NCBI RefSeq assembly: GCF_040500525.1
Contig: NZ_CP159402.1
Location: 2,544,501-2,608,500, forward strand
Reading direction: 5' to 3'
Source: Azospirillum formosense
GTDB lineage: Bacteria; Pseudomonadota; Alphaproteobacteria; Azospirillales; Azospirillaceae
DNA length: 64,000 bases
A model generated the notes under the pieces. The model was not told the DNA's origin. It did no database searches and saw only the letters and a program-made list of their open reading frames with translations. The position numbers and the translations under genes are program-made. The first letter of the stretch is position 1. The number at the start of each line of letters is the position of its first letter. Below are positions 1-7,961 of this stretch, piece after piece.

Positions 1-232
1 CCAGGGTCCAGGTCGCCTCGGTCACCCGCGGCAGGATGCCGAGATCGAGCACCGGCCAGGTCTCCACCAGGCGCTGGCCGGGCGGCAGACGGTCGCGTGC
101 CGGGTCGGCGGTCTTTCCGGTCAGCCCGCGCCCTTCCCGCGCCCATTGCTCCTTGGTGGCGACCAGCTTGTCGCGGATCCGGCCGTCCTCGGGCCCGTCC
201 TGTGGCCCGTTTCCTGCGATGTCGTCCGCCAT
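1..232 (-). CDS. Sulfite-oxidase-like molybdopterin oxidoreductase, N-terminal part
   Basis: Only the first 77 codons lie in the window; the gene runs off the left edge. The start is the ATG at 230-232, preceded on the minus strand by GGAGG, a strong ribosome binding site. The N-terminus is charged and polar, then reads KLVATKEQWAREGRGLTG, followed by RLPPGQRLVETWPVLDLG. That pattern is typical of the small cytoplasmic sulfite-oxidase-like family (SUOX-fold, Mo-MPT cofactor), whose members are roughly 200-230 residues and have no Tat signal. The substrate of this subfamily is not established. The cofactor-binding cysteine would lie outside the window, so activity cannot be judged. It is transcribed away from the kinase at 474. 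Confidence 0.6.
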   Translation of the reverse strand, partial: MADDIAGNGPQDGPEDGRIRDKLVATKEQWAREGRGLTGKTADPARDRLPPGQRLVETWPVLDLGILPRVTEATWTL

Positions 233-473
233 GGTGGTCCTCCGACGGGGTGGAGCGGCAGCGATGTCTCTGGTGAGCAATATGGATTTATGCATGGATG
301 GGGGCCGGTGTCAGCGCCGATGCCGTGGTTTCCGGCGGTGCGAACGTCTGATCCGCACCCTTTCCGCTTCATTTTCCCGCGGTTGGGCTGGAAATAGACG
401 GTTAGGACGGCCCCCCTGCCCCTGTTCACGGCCCGCCTTGCTCTGATAGCATGTCCGCCATGCATGACTTGCC

Positions 474-2492
474 ATGTTGCCACCCATGACCACCGCCCTG
501 CCCGTCGCCCCGCACGCCGATGCGGCGCCACTTGGGCTGGGACGGGCCCGGCTGGAGAAGGACAAGCTGGACATGGGCCCGGAAGAAGCCGCGGGACTGC
601 AATGGCTGGACGCGCTCGCCACGCCGCTGTGGCTGCTCCACCCCGATGGCCTGACCGTATGGCTGAACGGCGCCGCCCGCGCGCTGATCGGCCTGGAGCG
701 CGACGCGCCCGCCGCCGCCGTCCGTATCAGCCTGTCCAGCCGTTTCCCCGCCGCGCTGGAGCAGGCCGCCGCGGGGCGGACGGTGGAGGTGCGGGCGGTC
801 ATCCACGCCCCCCTGGTCCTGCCGCTGGAGGTGGACCTGCGGCTGGTTCCGGCGCCCTGCCGGAACGGGCTGATCCTGGCCGAAGCCCCCGCCGACAGCG
901 GCGCCCGGCAGGAGATGATGCGGCTGAACGAACAGCTCATCGCGCTGTCCTACGCCTATCCCGACATCCGCTTCGAACTGCTGCGCGACGGCACCATCCT
1001 CGACTTCGCCGCCGCCAGCCCCGGCGACCTCAACGTCCCCGCCGAGCGCTTCCTGGCGCACCGGGTGCAGGAGGTGCTGCCCGAACCCGCCGCCGCGATG
1101 CTCGCCACGGCGCTCGGCCGGCTGAACGAAGGGCAGACGGTCATCGGCCTCGACTTTTCCCTGCCGCCGCCCGGCCAGACGGGGGTCGGCCAGACGGGGA
1201 CCGGCCAGACGGGGACCGGACCGGTGGGAGCCGTCAAATTCTTCGAGGCGCGGCTGGTCGCCCTGCCCGACAGCGACCGCGTGATGTGCAGCATCCGCAA
1301 CGTCACCGAGCGGGTGCAGGCGGAAAGCGCCGCTCGGCGCGCCCACCATCTGCTGTCCGACGCCATCGAATGCATCACCGAAGGCTTCGTGCTGTACGAC
1401 GCCCAGGACCGGCTGGTGATGTGCAACGGGCGCTATCGCGAGCTGTTCTCCACCAACACCGACCTCATCACGCCGGGGGCACGCTTCGAGGAGGTGCTGC
1501 GCAGCGGGGTCGAGCGGGGCGTTTACCGGGTGCCGGACGGCGACCTGGCGGGCTGGATCGAACGGCGGATCGCGCAGCACCGCGGCGCCGGCCCGCCCAT
1601 GGAGGTGCAGCTTCACGACGGGCGCTGGCTCCGCATCGAGGAGTGGCGGACCCACGAGGGCGGGACCGTCGGCATCCGCGCCGACATCACCGACCTGAAG
1701 GTCCGCGAGGCCGAGCTGAGCGCCGCCCGCGACGAGGCCGAACAGGCCAACCAGCGCAAGTCCGACTATGTCCACCATCTGAGCCACGAGCTGCGCACGC
1801 CGCTGAACGCCGTGCTCGGCTTCGCCCAGATCATCCATGACGAGATGATGGGGCCGAACAACCCGCGCTACCGCGAATATGCCGGGCAGATCGCGGCGGC
1901 CGGCGTCTACATGCTGGACCTCATCAACAACCTGCTCGACCTCGCGCGGATCGAGGCGGGGCGGATGGACCTCCATGAGGAGGCCTGCAACCTGTCCCTG
2001 CTGGTCGACCTGACCTTCGGCATGATGCAGCCGCGGGCGTGCGAGGCGGCGGTGGCGCTGTGCATGGAGATCCCGGACGATCTGCCGAGCCTGCACGGCG
2101 ACGCGTCGCAGATCCGGCAGATGCTGACCAACCTGATCGGCAACGCCATCAAATTCTCGCCGCCCAAGGACGGGTACGTGCGGGTGCGGGCGGAGCGGAC
2201 GGAGGACGGCGGCATCGCGCTGACCGTCGCCGACAACGGCATCGGCATGCGTCCCGAACAAATCCCGGTGGCGCTGGACGCCTTCGGGCAGGTGCATGGC
2301 CGAAACCGGGGCCACAACCAGGGCCGTGACCGGACGGCGGAGCGCGGCTCCGGCCTGGGGCTGCCGCTGACCCGCGCGCTGATCGCGCTGCACGGCGGCA
2401 GCTTCCACATCGACAGCCGGGTCGGGGCCGGGACGACCGTGCGCCTGACCTTCCCGCCCTGCCGGGTCGGCGGGCGCGCGCGGCCGTCCTGA
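474..2492 (+). CDS. Multi-PAS sensor histidine kinase
   Basis: This is a soluble-looking histidine kinase of about 670 residues with no transmembrane segment. Two PAS-like regions (about 25-120 and 160-275) are followed by a PAS_7-type domain (about 285-410). Then come the HisKA H-box SHELRTPLNAVLGF (His near 437), the N-box NLIGNAIKFSP (near 552), the G1 box VADNGIGM (near 584) and the G2 box GSGLGLPL (near 624). It has no receiver domain, so it must pass phosphate to a regulator encoded elsewhere. The first ATG is at 474 and a second, in frame, at 486; neither has a clear Shine-Dalgarno, so the start is uncertain by four codons. A short Gly-Gln-Thr-Gly repeat interrupts the second PAS region. 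The signal is unknown. Confidence 0.85.
   Translation: MLPPMTTALPVAPHADAAPLGLGRARLEKDKLDMGPEEAAGLQWLDALATPLWLLHPDGLTVWLNGAARALIGLERDAPAAAVRISLSSRFPAALEQAAAGRTVEVRAVIHAPLVLPLEVDLRLVPAPCRNGLILAEAPADSGARQEMMRLNEQLIALSYAYPDIRFELLRDGTILDFAAASPGDLNVPAERFLAHRVQEVLPEPAAAMLATALGRLNEGQTVIGLDFSLPPPGQTGVGQTGTGQTGTGPVGAVKFFEARLVALPDSDRVMCSIRNVTERVQAESAARRAHHLLSDAIECITEGFVLYDAQDRLVMCNGRYRELFSTNTDLITPGARFEEVLRSGVERGVYRVPDGDLAGWIERRIAQHRGAGPPMEVQLHDGRWLRIEEWRTHEGGTVGIRADITDLKVREAELSAARDEAEQANQRKSDYVHHLSHELRTPLNAVLGFAQIIHDEMMGPNNPRYREYAGQIAAAGVYMLDLINNLLDLARIEAGRMDLHEEACNLSLLVDLTFGMMQPRACEAAVALCMEIPDDLPSLHGDASQIRQMLTNLIGNAIKFSPPKDGYVRVRAERTEDGGIALTVADNGIGMRPEQIPVALDAFGQVHGRNRGHNQGRDRTAERGSGLGLPLTRALIALHGGSFHIDSRVGAGTTVRLTFPPCRVGGRARPS
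1183..1229 (+). repeat. In-frame tandem repeat encoding Gly-Gln-Thr-Gly units
   Basis: About three 15-bp units related to CAGACGGGGACCGGC lie head to tail inside the kinase gene at 474-2492. They encode GQTGVGQTGTGQTGTGPVG in a loop of the second PAS region. The unit is a multiple of three, so changes in copy number would keep the frame. Confidence 0.75.
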
Positions 2493-2496
2493 CGTC

Positions 2497-2530
2497 CTGA
2501 AGGCCGGATACAACTGAAGGCCGGATACAA
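2497..2530 (+). repeat. Perfect 17-bp tandem duplication
   Basis: CTGAAGGCCGGATACAA occurs twice head to tail (2497-2513 and 2514-2530), immediately after the kinase stop codon. It lies between convergent genes and looks like a local duplication. A GC-rich dyad follows (ACGGCCGC at 2547-2554 with GCGGCCGT at 2571-2578) that may act as a bidirectional terminator. Confidence 0.85.
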
Positions 2531-2640
2531 GTCCCCGAAACGCGCAACGGCCGCGCGCGCGGGAAGCGCGGCGGCCGTGGACCCACAAGACGGTACCCGC
2601 AGGAAAGACGGGCGGCCTGTCGAGGCGCGCTGGCTGGGCC

Positions 2641-3204
2641 TTAGGCGGCCTTGCGCACGGCGGCGGCCTCGGAGAAGACCTTGACGACCTGCTCGACGAA
2701 GGCGGCCAGCTCGTCATGGCCCAGCGCCGTGATGGTCACGTTGTCCACCACCAGGGCCTCGTCGCTGATCTTGCCGCCGGCGGCTTCCAGCTCGGCGCGG
2801 ACGGCCTCCGGAGCGGCCAGCGTGCGGCCCTTCAGCTTGCCCGGGATGGCCAGGAGCTGGATGCCCTGGTCGATCGCGGCGATCGGCTTGCCGGCGTCCA
2901 GGAAGTGACCGACGATGCGGCGGGTGTGGGCGCTCTGCTGCAGCTTGGTGACGCTGCGCTCGCCACCCGGCAGCAGCAGCATGTCATAGTCGGCGCCCAG
3001 AACCTCACCGACCTGCTTGTCCACCGGGAAGTAATGGCCCCAGGACTTGCCGTGCCAGCCGTTCACCAGCCCCTGCTCGGGGGAAATCGTACGAAGAGTA
3101 GCGCCGGTCTTGAGGAGAGCCCGTTGCGGCTCCGTCATCTCCAGTTCCTCAAAGCCGTTGGCGACGAGAATGGCAATGCTCTTTCCTGCGAGGGGTTGAT
3201 CCAT
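2641..3204 (-). CDS. DJ-1/PfpI-fold protein with Asp in place of the nucleophilic Cys
   Basis: This protein of about 187 residues has the flavodoxin-like fold of the DJ-1/ThiJ/PfpI superfamily. The early beta-strand and acidic motif are visible (AILVANGFEELEM), as is the LLLPGG strand before the nucleophile elbow. In the family the elbow normally reads A-I-C-H-G; here it reads AAIDQGIQLL, so the cysteine is Asp and the adjacent His is Gln. Glyoxalase, deglycase or protease chemistry of the usual type is therefore unlikely. The start at 3204 (MDQPLAG) is preferred over the in-frame ATG at 3222, because AAAGGA sits at the right distance before 3204. The gene stands alone and converges with the kinase. 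Function is unknown. Confidence 0.75.
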   Translation of the reverse strand: MDQPLAGKSIAILVANGFEELEMTEPQRALLKTGATLRTISPEQGLVNGWHGKSWGHYFPVDKQVGEVLGADYDMLLLPGGERSVTKLQQSAHTRRIVGHFLDAGKPIAAIDQGIQLLAIPGKLKGRTLAAPEAVRAELEAAGGKISDEALVVDNVTITALGHDELAAFVEQVVKVFSEAAAVRKAA

Positions 3205-3599
3205 ACTGTCTTGTCCTTTCATCGTTCAACCAGAATGCGCGGGCCATCGCCGAGAATGCGCCGTCGGGGAAAAGAAACGGCGCACGCCGCGCAAGGCCTT
3301 GCGCGGCGATGGGACCCGCAGCCGGCCCTCGTCAGGTGAGGTCCGGCGGGGGGGCAGTTACGCCCCTGATCGGTTTGTGGTGAGCATGGAACACAAGTGG
3401 CGGCAACGAGGTCCCAAGTCAATGGCTTATTCCGCACTGCAACGCAGCTTCCCCACCCTCGGGCAGGGCAACCGACGCGGCAATTTCGCGGTCGCGCTCA
3501 AGACTTAATCACGATTTCCCGATTATGACGGTTGGGATGGCGCAGGTCAGCCATGCCGTCACGGCGCGGCTGTGACAACGAACGGCCGTGGAAACGGCG

Positions 3600-3639
3600 G
3601 GCGGACAAAAAGAAGCGGCCGGAGGCGAACCTCCGGCCG
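3600..3639 (-). terminator. Intrinsic terminator downstream of aceA
   Basis: CGGCCGGAGG (3616-3625) pairs perfectly with CCTCCGGCCG (3630-3639) across a CGAA loop. Read on the minus strand, the stem is followed by CTTCTTTTTG, a T-rich tract. It lies about 250 bp beyond the aceA stop codon, so the aceA mRNA probably carries a long 3' untranslated region. Confidence 0.65.
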
Positions 3640-3754
3640 TTTGAAGTCAATAGCGTCAGCCGTTCGAAGAGATCCGGCTCGCACACCGGATCGGGAACCA
3701 CCGGTCACCGGGACGGCGGGCCGAGGCCAACCGTCCGGAGGATCGGCGCAAACC

Positions 3755-3805
3755 GGTCATACGGCCCGAGCCGGGGAGGCTGCCGCGATGGGCGGCCGTA
3801 TGACC
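3755..3805. repeat. Perfect 12-bp inverted repeat after aceA
   Basis: GGTCATACGGCC (3755-3766) and GGCCGTATGACC (3794-3805) are exact reverse complements separated by 27 bp. The element lies in the aceA 3' flank. It has no T tract on the aceA side, so it may be an RNA-stabilising hairpin or a protein site rather than a terminator. Confidence 0.7.
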
Positions 3806-3891
3806 CTTTCACACTCTGCCGGGGGCAAAGTGCTGTCTCGTCCGAGGCGGGCGCGTCCGGCGGATGGAACCGGGCGCGCCCCGCGGTTGGA

Positions 3892-5169
<1,278 letters not shown>

Positions 5170-5261
5170 GGTCGTTTTCCTTCTTTTCGTCACCGTTGCG
5201 CTGCTTTTGAGCGCTTGCCCTGACAAAACAACTAAAACGACCTTCGCTGCCTTGCAACATG

Positions 5262-5334
5262 CCCTTGTTTGTAAAAGGGTCTGTTTGTAAACTGCCGTCA
5301 GAAAAGTTCTGTAAATCGGTAAATATTGTAAATC
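5262..5334. promoter_or_regulatory. Cluster of GTAAA motifs between aceA and the ScfR-type regulator
   Basis: Five GTAAA motifs in the same orientation begin at 5271, 5287, 5311, 5319 and 5328. The first two are embedded in dyads: CCCTTGTTTGTAAAAGGG (5262-5279) and the palindrome GTTTGTAAAC (5283-5292). Regulators of the ScfR/RamB family bind AT-rich TTTGCAAA-like sites in front of their own and glyoxylate or propionate genes, so this cluster probably contains the operators and promoters of the divergent pair. The binding protein is inferred. Confidence 0.5.
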
Positions 5335-5358
5335 AGCTCAGCTGGAGTTCGGGCGGTC

Positions 5359-6801
5359 ATGGACAAGAAGGCGATGCTGGGTCCGAAGGTGCGTCGGCTG
5401 CGCCGCGACCATGGGCTGACCCAGGCCCAGATGGCCGAGCAGCTGGGCATCTCCCCCAGCTACCTGAACCTGATCGAGCACAACCAGCGCCCGGTCACCG
5501 TGCCGCTGCTGCTGAAGCTGGGCCAGCAGTTCGGGGTGGACCTGCAGAGCTTCGCGGAGGACGAGGAAAGCCGCCTCGTCGCCGGCCTGCGCGAGGTCTT
5601 CGCCGACCCGCTGTTCGACGGCTCCGACATCAAGAACCAGGACTTCCGCGAACTGGCGGCGGTCGCCCCGACGCTGGGGCAGGCGGTGGTGGCGCTCTAC
5701 CGCGCCTTCCGCACCAGCCGGGACGACCTGCAGACCCTGTCGGAGCGGGTGGCCGACCGCGAGAAGCTGCATCTGGTCCAGACCTCCTCCTTCCCGCAGG
5801 ACGAGGTGCGCGACCTCTTCCAGGCCCATTCCAACCACTTCGCCGAGCTGGAGGCGGCGGCCGAGGAGCTGTGGCAGGAAGGCCGGCTGGAGAAGGGCGA
5901 CCTCTACCGGGGCCTGACCGACTACCTGCTGAACAACCACAGCGTCCGCGTCCGGCTGCTGCCCTCCGACATCATGGGCTACGCGGTGCGCCGGTTCGAC
6001 CGGCACGGGCGGCGCATCCTGCTCTCGGAGATGCTGGCGCCGTCCGGGCGCAACTTCCAGCTCGCCTGCCAGATCGCCCTGCTGCGCCACCGCGACCTGC
6101 TGAACCACATTGTCGACTCGTCGGGCCTGACGGGGGACGAGGCGCGGCGCCTGGCCCGCATCGGGCTGGCCAACTATTTCGCGGCGGCCGTGCTGATGCC
6201 CTACGCCCGCTTCTGGGAGGCGGCCAATCAGGTTCGATACGACATCGAAATATTGCGGCGGCGGTTCGATGCCTCGTTCGAGCAGGTCTGCCAGCGCCTG
6301 ACCACGCTGCAGCGGCCGGGGGCGAAGGGGGTTCCCTTCTTCCTGATGCGGGTCGACAGCGCCGGCAACGTGTCCAAGCGCTTTTCCGGCGCCGGTTTCC
6401 ATCTGGCGCGCTTCGGCGGCGGCTGCGCCCGCTGGATCGTCTACGAAGCCTTCCGCACGCCGGGAAAAATACACAGCCAGCTGGCCCAGATGCCCGACGG
6501 CACCACCTACTTCTCCATCGCCCGCACGGTGGTGAAGGCCGGCGGCGGCTTCCGCAGCCCGCCGCAGCAGTTCGCCATCGCGCTGGGTTGCGATCTCCAG
6601 CACGCGGCGCAGATCACCTATGCGGACGGTGTGGATCTGGAAAACACCGAGGCGGCAACGCCCATCGGTGTGAATTGCCGGCTTTGTCCGCGGCTGGATT
6701 GCTCGCAGCGCGCCTTCCCGCCGCTGAACCATCGCCTGATTGTCGATGAGAATCTGCGCGGTCTGTCGCCCTATCTCTTCGCTCCGCCGGCGGGAGAGTA
6801 A
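5359..6801 (+). CDS. ScfR/RamB-type short-chain fatty acyl regulator (XRE HTH, IrrE-like domain)
   Basis: A 480-residue transcription factor. An XRE-type helix-turn-helix occupies about residues 8-65 (VRRLRRDHGLTQAQMAEQLG, then ISPSYLNLIEHNQR). A central ImmA/IrrE-like region follows, and the C-terminal DUF2083-type domain carries a cysteine cluster (NCRLCPRLDCSQ, near 438-450). This architecture is that of ScfR, PrpC-regulating and RamB proteins, which sense short-chain acyl-CoAs and control glyoxylate, methylcitrate or ethylmalonyl-CoA pathway genes. Its position head to head with isocitrate lyase matches RamB control of aceA in actinobacteria. The start ATG at 5359 agrees with the N-terminal family pattern. 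Whether it activates or represses aceA cannot be read from sequence. Confidence 0.88.
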   Translation: MDKKAMLGPKVRRLRRDHGLTQAQMAEQLGISPSYLNLIEHNQRPVTVPLLLKLGQQFGVDLQSFAEDEESRLVAGLREVFADPLFDGSDIKNQDFRELAAVAPTLGQAVVALYRAFRTSRDDLQTLSERVADREKLHLVQTSSFPQDEVRDLFQAHSNHFAELEAAAEELWQEGRLEKGDLYRGLTDYLLNNHSVRVRLLPSDIMGYAVRRFDRHGRRILLSEMLAPSGRNFQLACQIALLRHRDLLNHIVDSSGLTGDEARRLARIGLANYFAAAVLMPYARFWEAANQVRYDIEILRRRFDASFEQVCQRLTTLQRPGAKGVPFFLMRVDSAGNVSKRFSGAGFHLARFGGGCARWIVYEAFRTPGKIHSQLAQMPDGTTYFSIARTVVKAGGGFRSPPQQFAIALGCDLQHAAQITYADGVDLENTEAATPIGVNCRLCPRLDCSQRAFPPLNHRLIVDENLRGLSPYLFAPPAGE

Positions 6802-6825
6802 GGCGATTTATTTTGCGATATCGTC

Positions 6826-6859
6826 TTGTGGTAACCGAAAGGCCACAACAAAATTGTTG
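6826..6859. promoter_or_regulatory. Overlapping dyads upstream of fpr
   Basis: TTGTGG (6826-6831) is mirrored by CCACAA (6843-6848), and CAACAA (6846-6851) by TTGTTG (6854-6859), in an AT-rich stretch that also contains TATAAATT. They lie about 125-160 bp before the ferredoxin-NADP reductase start. They could be an operator or promoter; the regulator is unknown. Confidence 0.3.
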
Positions 6860-6983
6860 GTATAAATTAGTGGTCTGTTGACGAATTTGTTGTTAAAGAG
6901 ATGTGCTGCAATGCGGCACGGCTTGGCTTCTGAAACGACACCGGCCACGGCATGCCGGTCACCGAAACGGACCTGCGGATTCC

Positions 6984-7757
6984 ATGAGCAATCTGATTCA
7001 TGAGCGCGTCCTGCGCGTTCACCACTGGACGGACACGCTGTTCAGCTTCACCACCACGCGCGATCCCTCGTTCCGTTTCGACCCCGGACAGTTCACCATG
7101 ATCGGCCTGGAGGTGAACGGCCGGCCGCTGCTGCGCGCGTACAGCCTGGTCAGCGCCAGCTACGAGGAGACGCTGGAGTTCTTCTCGATCAAGGTGCAGG
7201 ACGGCCCGCTGACCTCGCGCTTGCAGCACCTCAAGGAAGGCGACACGCTGCTGGTCAACCGCAAGGCGACGGGCACGCTGGTCACCGACAACCTGCTGCC
7301 GGGCCGCAACCTGTACCTGCTCAGCACCGGCACGGGCCTCGCCCCGTTCCTCAGCATCATCAAGGACCCGGAGATGTACGCCCGGTTCGACAAGGTGATC
7401 CTGACCCACACGACGCGTACGGTGGGCGAGCTGGCGTACGGCGACATCATCAACACCGTCCTGCCGGAGAACGAGTTCTTCGGCGAGGACGTGAAGCAGA
7501 AGCTGATCTATTACCCGACCGTGACGCGCGAGCCCTTCCGCAACCAGGGCCGCATCACCGACCTGATCCGCAACGGCAAGCTGTTCGCGGACGTCGGGCT
7601 GGCTCCCTTCGACCGCGAGGTCGACCGCGTGATGATCTGCGGCAGCCCCGCCATGCTCGACGAGACCAGCGGCATCATGGACGAGCTGGGCTTCTCCATG
7701 GGCCACAACGGCGAACCCGGTCATTACGTGATCGAAAAGGCTTTTGTGGAACGCTGA
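6984..7757 (+). CDS. fpr: Ferredoxin-NADP reductase
   Basis: A 257-residue FAD flavoprotein that moves electrons between NADPH and ferredoxin or flavodoxin. The FAD-binding signature RAYSLVSA lies near 49-56. The NADP-binding region GTGLAPFLS and the later ICGSPAMLDE follow, and the protein ends in the bacterial subclass I type tail (HYVIEKAFVER). The start ATG at 6984 gives the usual N-terminus (MSNLIHERVL). The frame is open upstream to 6903, but that part is not protein-like. The gene is monocistronic, with a strong terminator at 7858. It probably supplies reducing power for redox defence or nitrogen-fixation electron transport; which one is inference. Confidence 0.95.
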   Translation: MSNLIHERVLRVHHWTDTLFSFTTTRDPSFRFDPGQFTMIGLEVNGRPLLRAYSLVSASYEETLEFFSIKVQDGPLTSRLQHLKEGDTLLVNRKATGTLVTDNLLPGRNLYLLSTGTGLAPFLSIIKDPEMYARFDKVILTHTTRTVGELAYGDIINTVLPENEFFGEDVKQKLIYYPTVTREPFRNQGRITDLIRNGKLFADVGLAPFDREVDRVMICGSPAMLDETSGIMDELGFSMGHNGEPGHYVIEKAFVER

Positions 7758-7857
7758 GAGGATTTGCCGGAATAAAGCGGGCCGCGGTTCGTTGATGGGA
7801 CGTGACGATGGCACGTCATCAACTCCAGCCGGCCCGCCTGGGCCGGGTTGGTCCTTG

Positions 7858-7893
7858 ACGGGCGCGCCTCCCTCGCGGGGGCGCGCCCGTTTT
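7858..7893 (+). terminator. Intrinsic terminator after fpr
   Basis: ACGGGCGCGCC (7858-7868) pairs with GGCGCGCCCGT (7880-7890), followed by TTT. It lies 100 bp past the fpr stop codon. A second hairpin without T residues (CCGGCCC/GGGCCGG, 7829-7846) precedes it. Confidence 0.75.
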
Positions 7894-7961
7894 CCTTCCG
7901 GAACTGACCCGGTTCGCCAGACCGTTTTGCCGATCCCGCATTTGGTGTAGACATCCCCTCC

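Larger units (their letters stand above)
3205..3891. other. Long intergenic region between the DJ-1-like gene and aceA
   Basis: About 690 bp with no convincing gene. Short open frames here (for example 3299-3508 on the plus strand) have neither a ribosome binding site nor recognisable protein character. The region holds an intrinsic terminator (3600-3639) and a separate perfect 12-bp inverted repeat (3755-3805), listed individually. Confidence 0.6.

Noticed and set aside
3299..3508. 69-codon frame in the DJ-1-like/aceA intergenic region
   Set aside because: No ribosome binding site, no conserved pattern and unusual composition; chance is the better explanation.
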